Shown one piece after another: positions 1 through 8,045 of a stretch of DNA of 42,628 bases. The DNA is taken from NCBI RefSeq assembly GCF_018982965.1, contig NZ_JACBYP010000073.1:1-42628 (forward strand). The letters are read 5' to 3'. A program made the translations under genes and the position numbers. Under the pieces are notes generated by a model that saw nothing but the letters and a program-made list of their open reading frames with translations, did no database searches and was not told the DNA's origin. How positions within the stretch are numbered: the stretch's first letter is position 1; every line of letters begins with the position of its first letter. The stretch comes from Streptomyces mayonensis (lineage in GTDB: Bacteria; Actinomycetota; Actinomycetes; Streptomycetales; Streptomycetaceae).

Positions 1-2
1 CG

Positions 3-86
3 GCCGACCAGCCGCCCCCCGGACCCGACATCGCCCCCGGCCCCGTCAGGCGCACCGACCGCCGGGCCGCGGAAGGAGACTCATGA
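3..86 (+). CDS. Possible C-terminal end of an upstream gene (partial)
   Basis: This reading frame is open from the window edge and stops with a TGA that overlaps the transketolase ATG in an ATGA arrangement. Such 4-bp overlaps are the usual coupling between co-transcribed genes in this window. The visible tail is Pro/Asp/Arg-rich and too short to assign to a family. The evidence is only the open frame and the stop position, and chance is a real alternative in such GC-rich DNA. Confidence 0.3.
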   Translation, partial: ADQPPPGPDIAPGPVRRTDRRAAEGDS

Positions 87-1930
87 ACACCGATGAACTC
101 GTCGACCTCGGACAGCAGTTGCGCGTCGACAGCGTACGGGCGTCCACCGCCGCGGGCTCCGGGCACCCGACGTCCTCCATGTCCGCCGCGGACCTGATGG
201 CCGTACTGCTGGCCAACCACCTCCGCTACGACTTCGAGCGCCCCGCCCACCCCGGCAACGACCGCTTCGTGCTGTCCAAGGGACACGCCTCGCCCCTGCT
301 GTACTCCGCCTACAAGGCGGCCGGTGCCATCGACGACGAGGAACTGCTGACCTTCCGCAAGCTGGGCAGCCGGCTGGAGGGTCACCCCACGCCCCAGCGG
401 CTGCCGTGGGTCGAGACGGCCACCGGCTCCCTCGGACAGGGGCTGCCCGTGGGGGTCGGCATCGCGCTGGCCGGCAAGCGGCTCGACCACACCGGCTACC
501 GGGTGTGGGTGCTGTGCGGCGACAGCGAGATGGCCGAGGGTTCGGTGTGGGAGGCCGCGGAACACGCCGGGCACGAGCACCTCGACAACCTCGTCGTGAT
601 CGTCGACGTCAACCGGCTCGGCCAGCGCGGCCCCACCCGGCACGGCCACGACCTCGACGCGTACGCGCGCCGCTTCCACGCCTTCGACTGGCACACCATC
701 GAGGTCGACGGCCACGACGTCGACGCCGTCGACCGCGCCTACGGCGAGGCCCTGTCCACCAGGGGCCAGCCCACCGCGATCATCGCCCGGACCCTCAAGG
801 GCAAGGGCGTCGAGGCCGTCGAGAACCGCGAGGGACAGCACGGCAAACCGCTGCCCGAGGCGGAGGACGCCATCGCGGAACTCGGCGGCAGGCGCGACAT
901 CCGGGTCCGCGTGCACGAGCCGGAGGACGCGCCGGCGCCGCACTCCGCGGGCACCGGCCGGATCGAGCTGCCCCGCTACGAGGTGGGCGACGAGGTGGCC
1001 ACGCGCAACGCGTTCGGCGAGGCGCTGGCCGCACTCGGGACCGCCCGCGGAGACGTCGTCGCCCTGGACGGCGAGGTCGGCGACTCCACCCGGGCCGAGT
1101 TCTTCGCCAAGGAGCACCCCGAGCGCTACTTCGAGTGCTACATCGCCGAGCAGCAGATGGTCGCCGCGGCGGTGGGGTTGGCGGCGCGCGGCCGGGTGCC
1201 GTTCGCCACGACGTTCGCCGCGTTCCTGACCCGCGCCTACGATTTCGTGCGGATGGCCTCGATCAGCGGCTCCGGCATCAACCTCGTCGGCTCCCACGCG
1301 GGCGTCGCCATCGGCCAGGACGGGCCCAGCCAGATGGGTCTGGAGGACCTCGCGATGATGCGGGCGATCCACGGCTCGACCGTGCTGTACCCGTGCGACG
1401 CCAACCAGGCCGCGCACCTCGTCGCCGAGATGGCGGAGCTGGAGGGCATCCGCTACCTGCGCACCTCGCGCGGCGGGAGCAAGGTGATCTACGGCCCCGA
1501 GGAGGAGTTCCCGGTCGGCGGCAGCAAGGTCCTGCGCTCCTCGGACGAGGACCGGCTGACGGTCGTCGCCGCCGGTGTCACCCTGCACGAGGCGCTGGCC
1601 GCGGCCGACACCCTGGCCGGCGAGGGGATCCAGGTCCGGGTGATCGACCTGTACTCGGTCAAGCCGGTCGACCGCGAGACCCTGCGCCGGGCCGCCGAGG
1701 ACACCGGCTGCCTGCTGACCGTCGAGGACCACCGCCGCGAGGGCGGCATCGGCGACGCCGTCCTCGACGCGTTCTCGGACGGGCGGCCCGTGCCGCGGCT
1801 GGTGCGGCTCGCGGTCCGGACGATGCCGGGCTCCGCCACTCCCGCCGAGGAACTGCACGGCGCCGGGATCGACGCCGAGTCCGTCGCGGCGGCCGGACGG
1901 ATGCTGGTGGAGCAGGCGATCGTGCCGTGA
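83..1930 (+). CDS. tkt: Transketolase (short, single-chain type)
   Basis: Cytosolic thiamine-diphosphate enzyme of the non-oxidative pentose phosphate pathway, moving two-carbon ketol units between sugar phosphates. At 615 aa it is nearer the roughly 620-aa animal/archaeal-like form than the roughly 660-700-aa classical bacterial form. Visible features are the N-terminal SxGHPT substrate-binding segment, the cofactor motif starting GDSEMAEG and ending at an Asn about 27 residues later, and the pyrimidine-domain segment around IAEQQM with the catalytic Glu. The ATG follows a strong GGAAGGAG ribosome binding site. Its stop overlaps the next gene's GTG, so it is co-translated with a DNA repair polymerase. 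Streptomyces usually carry another transketolase in the main pentose phosphate cluster, so this is probably a secondary, perhaps stage-specific, copy. Confidence 0.92.
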   Translation: MNTDELVDLGQQLRVDSVRASTAAGSGHPTSSMSAADLMAVLLANHLRYDFERPAHPGNDRFVLSKGHASPLLYSAYKAAGAIDDEELLTFRKLGSRLEGHPTPQRLPWVETATGSLGQGLPVGVGIALAGKRLDHTGYRVWVLCGDSEMAEGSVWEAAEHAGHEHLDNLVVIVDVNRLGQRGPTRHGHDLDAYARRFHAFDWHTIEVDGHDVDAVDRAYGEALSTRGQPTAIIARTLKGKGVEAVENREGQHGKPLPEAEDAIAELGGRRDIRVRVHEPEDAPAPHSAGTGRIELPRYEVGDEVATRNAFGEALAALGTARGDVVALDGEVGDSTRAEFFAKEHPERYFECYIAEQQMVAAAVGLAARGRVPFATTFAAFLTRAYDFVRMASISGSGINLVGSHAGVAIGQDGPSQMGLEDLAMMRAIHGSTVLYPCDANQAAHLVAEMAELEGIRYLRTSRGGSKVIYGPEEEFPVGGSKVLRSSDEDRLTVVAAGVTLHEALAAADTLAGEGIQVRVIDLYSVKPVDRETLRRAAEDTGCLLTVEDHRREGGIGDAVLDAFSDGRPVPRLVRLAVRTMPGSATPAEELHGAGIDAESVAAAGRMLVEQAIVP

Positions 1931-2877
1931 GCGCAGGGGGCACCCGGACCGTGCGGGCCGGCCCGCACACGGTGGAGGTCCACCGGCCGGACAAGGTGCT
2001 CTTCCCGGCGGGTGCCGGGGAGGGGCAGGAGCACACCGAGGAGTACGAGGAGTACACCAAGGGCGACCTCGTCGACTACTACCGGGCCGTCGCCCCGTTC
2101 ATGCTGCCGCACCTGCGGGGCCGCCCGCTGATGCTGGAACGGCACCCGGACGGCGTCGACGGCCCGCAGTTCATGCAGAAGAACACCCCGGAGCACTATC
2201 CGGACTGGATCGAGCGCGTCGAGGTCGGCAAGGAGGGCGGCACCGTCTGCCACACGGTCTGCGGCGACTCCGCCACCCTCCTGTACCTCGCCGACCAGGC
2301 CGCCCTCACCCTGCACCGCTGGCTGTCGCGGACGGGGAAGGCCGACCGGCCGGACCGGATGGTCTTCGACCTCGACCCGTCCGGCGACGACTTCGAGCAG
2401 GTCCGGTCGGCCGCCCGGCTGCTGGGCGGACTGCTCGACGAGCTGAGGCTGCCGTCGGCCCTGATGACCACCGGCTCCCGCGGCCTGCACGTCGTCGTTC
2501 CCCTGACGCCGCATCAGGACTTCGGCGCCGTACGGGAGTTCGCCCGGAACGTCGCCGACGTACTGGCCGCCGCGCACCCCGACCGGCTGACCACCGCGGC
2601 CCGCAAGAAGGACCGCGGCGACCGGCTCTACCTCGACATCCAGCGCAACGCCTACGCCCAGACCGCGGTCGCGCCCTTCACCGTCCGCGCCCGGCCCGGC
2701 GCGCCCGTGGCGACCCCCGTCTCCTGGGACCAGCTGGACGACCCCGCTCTGCACGCGCGGCGCTGGACCATCGAGAACGCCGTCGAGCAGGCCCGCACCC
2801 GGCCCTGGGCCGGGATCATGAGCCGCGCCCGGTCCCTGGGCCCGGCCGGACGGCGCCTGAACGCCCTGCGCGACTGA
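1927..2877 (+). CDS. LigD-type polymerase/primase domain protein
   Basis: Stand-alone polymerase domain of the bacterial non-homologous end-joining LigD family (archaeo-eukaryotic primase fold), which fills and ribonucleotide-extends broken DNA ends, normally with Ku and a ligase. The 316-aa chain has the catalytic acidic motif MVFDLDPS, the SRGLHVVVPL segment with the conserved His, and the later LYLDIQRN motif with the third metal-binding Asp, so the active site looks intact. The GTG start overlaps the transketolase stop as GTGA; the family-typical text (VEVHRPDKVLFP) begins soon after it, which supports this start. No ligase, nuclease or Ku gene is adjacent. The pairing with transketolase may simply reflect a shared stress or sporulation promoter. 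Confidence 0.88.
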   Translation: MSAGGTRTVRAGPHTVEVHRPDKVLFPAGAGEGQEHTEEYEEYTKGDLVDYYRAVAPFMLPHLRGRPLMLERHPDGVDGPQFMQKNTPEHYPDWIERVEVGKEGGTVCHTVCGDSATLLYLADQAALTLHRWLSRTGKADRPDRMVFDLDPSGDDFEQVRSAARLLGGLLDELRLPSALMTTGSRGLHVVVPLTPHQDFGAVREFARNVADVLAAAHPDRLTTAARKKDRGDRLYLDIQRNAYAQTAVAPFTVRARPGAPVATPVSWDQLDDPALHARRWTIENAVEQARTRPWAGIMSRARSLGPAGRRLNALRD

Positions 2878-2884
2878 GCCGGCC

Positions 2885-2927
2885 ACGCGTACGGGAGTAC
2901 CCCCGCCGCACGCGTACTCAGGAGTAC
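2885..2927. promoter_or_regulatory. Paired direct repeats upstream of gvpO
   Basis: Two copies of ACGCGTAC (2885-2892 and 2910-2917) are each followed by GGAGTAC (2894-2900 and 2921-2927). The second copy also forms the inverted repeat GTACTC-AG-GAGTAC (2914-2927). The pair lies about 90-130 bp upstream of the first gas vesicle gene in the only sizeable gap before the operon, so it is a candidate operator. The function is inferred from position and symmetry only. Confidence 0.35.
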
Positions 2928-3017
2928 TGGCGTGAGCCCCGCCGCGCGCGTGCGGTCCCGCACGACCGCGCGAGGTTTGGCGAACACACATACGGCCACC
3001 CGAGTGACGAGGTGGCC

Positions 3018-3383
3018 ATGTCGAACACGAAGAACACGCCCGAATCGCAAGGCTCACAACAGAGTTCACGGAAGTCACAGCCCTCACACCAAGCACAGCA
3101 GTCACAGGAGCCGCGCCGTCGCAAGCCGATGGAGGTGCTGCGTGAGGCGCGCGCCCAGCTTGCCGAGCTCACCGGTATGACCGCCGAGTCCGTGTCGTCC
3201 TTCGAGCAGACGGAGGAGGGCTGGGCCCTGGAGGTCGAGGTGCTCGAGCTCGAGCGGGTGCCGGACACCATGAGCCTGATGGCGAGCTACCAGGTGGAGC
3301 TGGACACCGAGGGGCAGCTCACGGGCTACCGGCGCGTACGCCGCTACGAGCGCGGCCGCGCCGACGCGCGCGGCGGCCGCTAG
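3018..3383 (+). CDS. gvpO: Gas vesicle protein GvpO
   Basis: First gene of the gas vesicle cluster. GvpO is a small protein found in actinobacterial and haloarchaeal gvp clusters; in haloarchaea it is implicated in gas vesicle gene expression or assembly and is not a shell component. The first 36 or so residues are a polar Gln/Ser/His-rich, probably disordered region. The rest (from about MEVLREARAQLAELTG) is the conserved GvpO domain, which ends with a strand-rich segment (WALEVEVLELERVPD). The ATG at 3018 sits just after a GAGGTGG ribosome binding site; an in-frame GTG at 3012 is an alternative. It is separated from gvpA by 95 bp, so gvpA could have its own promoter. Confidence 0.88.
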   Translation: MSNTKNTPESQGSQQSSRKSQPSHQAQQSQEPRRRKPMEVLREARAQLAELTGMTAESVSSFEQTEEGWALEVEVLELERVPDTMSLMASYQVELDTEGQLTGYRRVRRYERGRADARGGR

Positions 3384-3478
3384 GCCGGACCGCGGGTCCG
3401 CGCACACCGAACACACCCGCAGAACGCACCGAGGACATCGAACACATCCACTGACGACAAGATGGAGGAACAGCAGGC

Positions 3479-3922
3479 ATGACTGTCGTACCGGCACAAC
3501 AGACCGGCGGCGGAGGCGGCACCAGCGGCCTCTACGACGTGCTTGAGCTTGTTCTGGACAGGGGGCTCGTCATCGACGCCTTCGTGCGTGTCTCCCTGGT
3601 CGGCATCGAGATCCTGAAGATCGACGTACGCGTCGTCGTCGCCAGCGTGGACACGTATCTGCGCTTCGCCGAGGCGTGCAACCGGCTCGACCTGGAGGCC
3701 GGGCCGCGCAAGGACCCGGGCCTGCCCGACCTGGTCGGCGAGATGACCGAGTCCGGCGCCCGCGGCAAGTCCAAGGGGGCGCTGTCCGGCGCCGCCGAGA
3801 CCATCTCCGACGCGTTCAAGCAGGCCCGTGACGAGGGCGGCTCCGAGCGTGAGCGCGAGCCGGCCTCGCGTCCGCGTGCCCGCAAGGCCGCGCCCTCGCG
3901 CCGGAAGGAGGAGCAGGAGTGA
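3479..3922 (+). CDS. gvpA: Gas vesicle structural protein GvpA (extended)
   Basis: Presumed main shell protein of the gas vesicle, a small hydrophobic protein that polymerises into a gas-permeable rib. The canonical core spans about residues 17-75 and includes the LYDVLELVLDRGLVIDAF and VGIEILKIDVRVVVASVDTY segments. Unlike the 71-76-aa cyanobacterial GvpA, this one has 147 aa: a Gly-rich N-terminus and a roughly 70-residue charged tail ending in Lys/Arg-rich sequence. Such tails are seen in Streptomyces homologues and could restrict close packing. A GGAGG ribosome binding site precedes the ATG. The stop overlaps the gvpF GTG by 4 bp. Confidence 0.93.
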   Translation: MTVVPAQQTGGGGGTSGLYDVLELVLDRGLVIDAFVRVSLVGIEILKIDVRVVVASVDTYLRFAEACNRLDLEAGPRKDPGLPDLVGEMTESGARGKSKGALSGAAETISDAFKQARDEGGSEREREPASRPRARKAAPSRRKEEQE

Positions 3923-4692
3923 GTACGTACGTCTACGGCATCACCGCCGCCACGCACCCCTCGCTCCCCGAGGGCACCGGCGGAGTCGGCGACCCTCCCC
4001 GCGAGGTGCGCGTCCTCAAGGAGGGCGCACTCGCGGCGGTCGTCAGCGACGCGCCCGAGGGGCTGCGCCCCAAGCGCAGGGAGCTGCTCGCCCACCAGAA
4101 CGTGCTGAGCGGGATCGGCGAGGAGGGCTGCGTGCTGCCCATGCGGTTCGGCAGCGTCGCCCCCGACGACAAGGCCGTCGCCGGGGTGCTGGCCGAGCGG
4201 GCCGAGCACTACGCGGAACGCCTGGGCGCGCTGGAGGGGCGGGTCGAGTACAACATCAAGGCCACCCACGTCGAAGAGGCCGTACTGCACCACGTGATGG
4301 CCGAGAACCCCGAGATACGCGCCCTGGCCGAGTCCAACCGGCAGGCGGGGGGCGGGAGTTACGAGAGCAAGATCCAGCTCGGCGAGCTGGTCGCCGCGGC
4401 CGTCAAGGGCAAGGAGGCCGAGGACGCCACCGTGCTGGAACGGGCCCTGGAGAAGGAGGCCGACGCGGTGAGCGTGGGTCCCGAGTCCACCGGCTGGCTG
4501 GCCAACGTGTCGTTCCTGGTGAAGCGGGAGTCGGCCGAGCGGTTCCTGACGGCCGTGGAGCAGGCCCGCGGGCGGCTGCCGCACCTGGACGTGCGGGTGA
4601 ACGGACCGCTGCCGCCGTACAGCTTCGTCGAGCCCGGCCCGGCCGAGCCCGCGGGCACCGCGGCCGGTGGCACGGACGCGGGAGCGGGGTGA
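3919..4692 (+). CDS. gvpF: Gas vesicle protein GvpF (GvpF/L family)
   Basis: Accessory gas vesicle protein of the GvpF/GvpL family, thought to bind GvpA during nucleation of the vesicle. The 257-aa protein opens with the family start TYVYGITAATHPSLP. It contains the central VLPMRFGSVAPDD segment and the terminal NGPLPPYSFVEP motif, with helical segments between. The GTG start overlaps the gvpA stop (GTGA), so nucleator and shell protein are translationally coupled. A second family member, GvpL, lies downstream at 7075-7857. The last residues after PPYSF are an Ala/Gly-rich extension of no clear role. Confidence 0.92.
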   Translation: MSTYVYGITAATHPSLPEGTGGVGDPPREVRVLKEGALAAVVSDAPEGLRPKRRELLAHQNVLSGIGEEGCVLPMRFGSVAPDDKAVAGVLAERAEHYAERLGALEGRVEYNIKATHVEEAVLHHVMAENPEIRALAESNRQAGGGSYESKIQLGELVAAAVKGKEAEDATVLERALEKEADAVSVGPESTGWLANVSFLVKRESAERFLTAVEQARGRLPHLDVRVNGPLPPYSFVEPGPAEPAGTAAGGTDAGAG

Positions 4693-4696
4693 CGAC

Positions 4697-4960
4697 GTGG
4701 GACTGATCTCCGAGGTCCTGCTGCTGCCGTTCGCACCGGTGCGCGGCAGCGGCTGGGCCATCGGGCAGGTACTGCGGGAGGCGGAGCGCATCTACTACGA
4801 CCCCGCCACGATCCGGGCCGGACTGGCCCGTCTGGAAGAGCAGCTGGAGGCCGGAGAGATCACCGGGGAAGAGTTCGACCGGCAGGAGGACGCGCTGCTG
4901 GACCGACTGGAGATCGCAACGCGCACGAGCGCGGGATTGGGCAACGGTACGGCACCATGA
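4697..4960 (+). CDS. gvpG: Gas vesicle protein GvpG
   Basis: Small accessory protein of the GvpG family, usually needed for vesicle assembly. The 87-aa chain begins with the typical hydrophobic segment GLISEVLLLPFAPVRG. A predominantly helical, Glu-rich C-terminal half follows, with repeated LEEQLEAGEITGEEFDRQED-like character. The GTG at 4697 is chosen because the family N-terminus starts directly after it, 4 bp beyond the gvpF stop. An in-frame ATG at 4667 would add unrelated residues and overlap gvpF. The stop overlaps the gvpY ATG. Confidence 0.88.
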   Translation: MGLISEVLLLPFAPVRGSGWAIGQVLREAERIYYDPATIRAGLARLEEQLEAGEITGEEFDRQEDALLDRLEIATRTSAGLGNGTAP

Positions 4961-5643
4961 ACCGAGTCGGAATGGGCCTCGCGATAGGGGCCGGATATCT
5001 GCTGGGACGCACGAGGAAACTGAAACTCGCGGTCGCCGTGGGCACGATGGTGGCCGGGAAGAAGCTGAACCTGACTCCGAAGGGCGTCGCCGAGCTGGTC
5101 TCGGGCCACCTGGAGAACAACCCGCAGTTCAAGGAGATCGGGGACCAGCTGCGGACCGACCTGAGGGGTGTCGGAAAGGCCGCCTCGGGCGCCATGGTCG
5201 AGCGGCAGATCGACGCGCTCGCCGACCGGCTGCACGGCCGCACCGCCGAGGTGCGCGACCAGCTCTCCGGCGTGGCGTCGAAGGCGCCGGGCGTCGGTTC
5301 CCGCGACTCCGAGGCCTCGGAGGACTCGGAGGAGTACGCGGAACACGACGACGACCGGGACGACCAAGACGAGCGCGCCGAGCGCGACGACCGGGACGAG
5401 AGCGGTGAGCGTGACGACCGGGACGAGCGCGCCGAGCAGGAACCGGAGGAGCGGCGGCCCGCGAAGAAGGCCGCGCCCGCCGCGCGCAGGGCGGCCGGGA
5501 AGGCCCCCGCGAAGAAGACGCCGGCCAGGAAGACCGCCGCCCCCGCGAAGAAGACCGCGACGAAGCGGGCCCAGCCCGTCAAGAAGGCAGCCGGCAGGAA
5601 GACGGCCGGGGCCCGGCCGTCGAAGGGCGGTGGTGAACGATGA
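4957..5643 (+). CDS. gvpY: Gas vesicle cluster protein GvpY (actinobacterial)
   Basis: Position matches gvpY of the Streptomyces gvpOAFGYZJLSK order. The role is unknown. The first 110 residues hold a short hydrophobic start (MGLAIGAGYLLGR), a VGTMVAGKKL segment and a helical region. Residues about 117-167 are extremely acidic and Asp/Arg-repetitive (DDRDE units), and residues about 168-228 form a basic tail of PAKK/ARKT/AAPAKK units like histone H1 or HupS tails. No catalytic motif is visible. It overlaps both neighbours by 4 bp (ATGA). The basic tail could bind nucleic acid or the acidic tail of GvpZ; this is inference from charge alone. Confidence 0.8.
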   Translation: MNRVGMGLAIGAGYLLGRTRKLKLAVAVGTMVAGKKLNLTPKGVAELVSGHLENNPQFKEIGDQLRTDLRGVGKAASGAMVERQIDALADRLHGRTAEVRDQLSGVASKAPGVGSRDSEASEDSEEYAEHDDDRDDQDERAERDDRDESGERDDRDERAEQEPEERRPAKKAAPAARRAAGKAPAKKTPARKTAAPAKKTATKRAQPVKKAAGRKTAGARPSKGGGER

Positions 5644-6755
5644 CCGGCGCACTCGGTTCCGCGGCCTCCACGGCAGGCAAGGCCGCGAAGCACAACCCGC
5701 TGGCCGACGTCGCGCAGAGCGAGGCCGCCGACCGCCTCAAGGCGGAGGTCCAGGACTACCTGGCTGCCCAGGCCACCCGGCTGCTGACCGGCGTCGGCAC
5801 CAAGCTCGGCGAGACCACCGGCAAGCTCAACGACATCGCCGAGGGCAACAGCCCCGGACTCGGCAAGCTCGCCCTCGACGGCGGACGCAAGCTCGCCGAG
5901 GGCAAGGGCCCGGTGCGGGCCGCCTTCGAGGTCGGCGCCGGCAAGGTGAAGGACAACGTCGTCGGCGCATTCAAGAACCTCACCGGCGGCAAGGGCAGGA
6001 AGAAGGGCGGCGGCGGTCAGAAGCCGACGGTGATCATCGAGTACGTCGACGTCGGCGTACCGCTGCGCACCGCCTACGACCAGTGGACCCAGTACCAGGA
6101 CTTCAGCACCTTCGCCAAGGGCGTCAAGAGCGCGAACCGCGCCGACGACACGTCCTCCGACTGGCAGCTGAAGGTGTTCTGGTCCAACCGCAGCTGGAAG
6201 GCGACGACCACCGAGCAGGTGCCGGACGACCGGATCTCCTGGACCTCGGAGGGCGCCAAGGGCTCCACCAAGGGCGTCGTCAGCTTTCACCGGCTCGCCG
6301 ACAGCCTGACCCGTGTGGTCCTGGTCGTCGAGTACTACCCCAAGGGACTGTTCGAGAAGACCGGCAACATCTGGCGCGCCCAGGGCCGCCGGGCCCGCCT
6401 CGACCTGAAGAACTACGTCCGCCACATCACCCTCAAGGGCGAGGCCGACGACGGCTGGCGCGGTGAGATCCGCGACGGCGAGGTCGTCCGCAGCCACGAG
6501 GACGCGGTCGCGGAAGAGGAGGAGCGGCAGCCCGGGCAGGAGCAGCACGACGAAGCCGAGGGGGAGTACGACGACGGCCCCGAGGACGAGTACGACGAGG
6601 AGCCCGAGGACGAGTACGACGAGGAGCCGGAGTACGCCGAGGAGCAGCCGGAGGACCAGTACGAGGAGGAGAAGGAAACCGGCGAGGACGAGTACGAGGA
6701 CGAGGAGGCGCCCCGTGAGGAGTACGAGGGCGCCGAGGGCGGGAGGCGTCGATGA
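5640..6755 (+). CDS. gvpZ: Gas vesicle cluster protein GvpZ, SRPBCC domain
   Basis: Position matches gvpZ of Streptomyces clusters. Residues 1-120 are a helical Ala/Gly/Lys-rich region. Residues about 130-278 form an SRPBCC/polyketide-cyclase-like hot-dog domain (EYVDVGVPLRTAYDQWTQY, then DWQLKVFWSNRSWKATTTEQ, ending YVRHITLKGE), a fold that encloses hydrophobic ligands such as lipids or polyketides. The last 85 or so residues are an acidic tail of repeated DEYDEEPE units with almost no basic residues until the end. The ligand is unknown; it might be a lipid or the hydrophobic GvpA monomer. It overlaps gvpY and gvpJ by 4 bp each. The acid tail is in frame and not a frameshift. Confidence 0.82.
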   Translation: MTGALGSAASTAGKAAKHNPLADVAQSEAADRLKAEVQDYLAAQATRLLTGVGTKLGETTGKLNDIAEGNSPGLGKLALDGGRKLAEGKGPVRAAFEVGAGKVKDNVVGAFKNLTGGKGRKKGGGGQKPTVIIEYVDVGVPLRTAYDQWTQYQDFSTFAKGVKSANRADDTSSDWQLKVFWSNRSWKATTTEQVPDDRISWTSEGAKGSTKGVVSFHRLADSLTRVVLVVEYYPKGLFEKTGNIWRAQGRRARLDLKNYVRHITLKGEADDGWRGEIRDGEVVRSHEDAVAEEEERQPGQEQHDEAEGEYDDGPEDEYDEEPEDEYDEEPEYAEEQPEDQYEEEKETGEDEYEDEEAPREEYEGAEGGRRR

Positions 6756-7078
6756 CCACTCCCGGCCGGCTGCCCGACCCCTACGGCCAGGGGCAGAGCG
6801 CCAACCTCGCGGACATCCTGGAGCGGGTGCTCGACAAGGGTGTCGTCATCGCCGGCGACATCCGGATCAACCTGCTCGACATCGAGCTGCTGACCATCAA
6901 GCTGCGGCTCGTCGTCGCCTCCGTGGACAAGGCCAAGGAGATGGGCATCGACTGGTGGGAGAGCGATCCCGCTCTCTCCTCCCGCGCCCGGCAGGACGAA
7001 CTGACCCGGGAGAACGCCGCGTTGCGGGAACGCCTGCGTGAACTGGACCCGGGCCGCGTACCGAGGGAGGCGCCGTGA
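6752..7078 (+). CDS. gvpJ: Gas vesicle protein GvpJ (GvpA/J/S family)
   Basis: Minor GvpA-like protein, thought to act at vesicle tips or in nucleation. The 108-aa chain carries the GvpA-type core at residues about 17-68 (ANLADILERVLDKGVVIAGD, then LLDIELLTIKLRLVVASVDK). A short charged helical tail beginning with EMGIDWWESDPAL follows; this DWWE-type segment is characteristic of the GvpJ branch. The ATG overlaps the gvpZ stop (ATGA) and the stop overlaps the gvpL GTG (GTGA). Confidence 0.9.
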   Translation: MTTPGRLPDPYGQGQSANLADILERVLDKGVVIAGDIRINLLDIELLTIKLRLVVASVDKAKEMGIDWWESDPALSSRARQDELTRENAALRERLRELDPGRVPREAP

Positions 7079-7857
7079 CCGCGCTGCGCTACGTCTACGC
7101 CGTCTGCCGCCCCTTCGACACGCCCCTCCAGGCCCAGCTCACCGGGGTGTCGGGCGACCCGCCGCGGCTGCTGGCGCACGGGGACCTGGTCGCCGTCGTC
7201 AGCCGGGTGCCCGAGGCGGACTTCAACGAGGAGGCGCTGCACGACCACCTGGAGGACCTGGACTGGCTGACCGGCACCGCACGCGCCCACCAGCAGGTCG
7301 TCGACGCGCTCACCGCGGTCACCACCCCGCTGCCGCTGCGGCTGGCCACCGTCTTCCGGGACGACAGCGGCGTACGCCTCATGCTGGAGGAGCGCGCAGA
7401 AGCTTTCGGGTGCACGCTCGACCGGTTGGACGGGCGGGTGGAGTGGGGCATGAAGGTGTACGTCGAAGGGCCCGAACAGGCGGCGGAACCCGCGCGGCCC
7501 GAGCCGAAGCCCGCCTCCGGCCGGGACTACCTGCGGCAGCGGCGCCGGCAGTCCAGGGCGGACGACGACCTGTGGAGCCGGGCCGAGGAGTTCGCCACGG
7601 ACCTGCACCGCACGCTGTCCGACCGGGCCGACGACGCCCGGCTGCACGCACCGCAGAACCCCCGCCTCTCCGGTGCCGCCGGGCGGAACGTGCTCAATGC
7701 CGCGTATCTGGTGCGCCGCGACGCCTCCGAGGAATTCGTCGAAAGAGTGGACCGGACGAAGGACGACGCCCCGGGAATCCGCGTGGAACTCACAGGACCC
7801 TGGGCAGCCTATTCATTCGCCGGAGAAGAGGAAAAGAATGCGGGGGAGGGATCATGA
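7075..7857 (+). CDS. gvpL: Gas vesicle protein GvpL (GvpF/L family)
   Basis: Second GvpF/L-family accessory protein, 260 aa. It has the family N-terminus RYVYAVCRPFDTPLQ, the ATPLPLRLATVF-equivalent segment (TTPLPLRLATVFRDD) and the C-terminal LTGPWAAYSFAG motif. In haloarchaea GvpL is a hub that contacts many other Gvp proteins. The middle (residues about 140-190) is a long Arg/Asp-rich insertion compared with the upstream GvpF. The GTG start overlaps gvpJ and the stop overlaps the gvpS ATG. The last 60 bp are noticeably less GC-rich than the rest of the operon. Confidence 0.9.
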   Translation: MTALRYVYAVCRPFDTPLQAQLTGVSGDPPRLLAHGDLVAVVSRVPEADFNEEALHDHLEDLDWLTGTARAHQQVVDALTAVTTPLPLRLATVFRDDSGVRLMLEERAEAFGCTLDRLDGRVEWGMKVYVEGPEQAAEPARPEPKPASGRDYLRQRRRQSRADDDLWSRAEEFATDLHRTLSDRADDARLHAPQNPRLSGAAGRNVLNAAYLVRRDASEEFVERVDRTKDDAPGIRVELTGPWAAYSFAGEEEKNAGEGS

Positions 7858-8045
7858 CCGTCGTCGAACGCCGCGAGATCGCCCTCGTGGACCTGCTCGA
7901 CCGGCTGCTGGCCGGCGGCGTCGTCATCACCGGTGACGTCACGCTGCGCATCGCGGACGTCGACCTGGTCCGGATCGACCTGAACGCGTTGATCAGCTCG
8001 GTCAACCGCAACGTACCGTCACCGTTCGGGGACCGATGTGAGTGA
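7854..8045 (+). CDS. gvpS: Gas vesicle protein GvpS (GvpA/J/S family)
   Basis: Third GvpA-fold protein of the cluster and the smallest, 63 aa. It is almost pure core: IALVDLLDRLLAGGVVITGD followed by IADVDLVRIDLNALISSV. Stand-alone cores like this are typical of GvpS. The ATG at 7854 overlaps the gvpL stop (ATGA). The frame is open far upstream inside gvpL, but the family N-terminus and the coupling fix the start here. The stop lies 8 bp inside gvpK, the longest overlap in the operon. Confidence 0.87.
   Translation: MTVVERREIALVDLLDRLLAGGVVITGDVTLRIADVDLVRIDLNALISSVNRNVPSPFGDRCE

Noticed and set aside
6540..6755. Frameshift explanation for the acidic tail of GvpZ
   Set aside because: The tail is in the same frame as the domain, has regular repeats, and ends in a 4-bp overlap with gvpJ, so it is genuine coding sequence.
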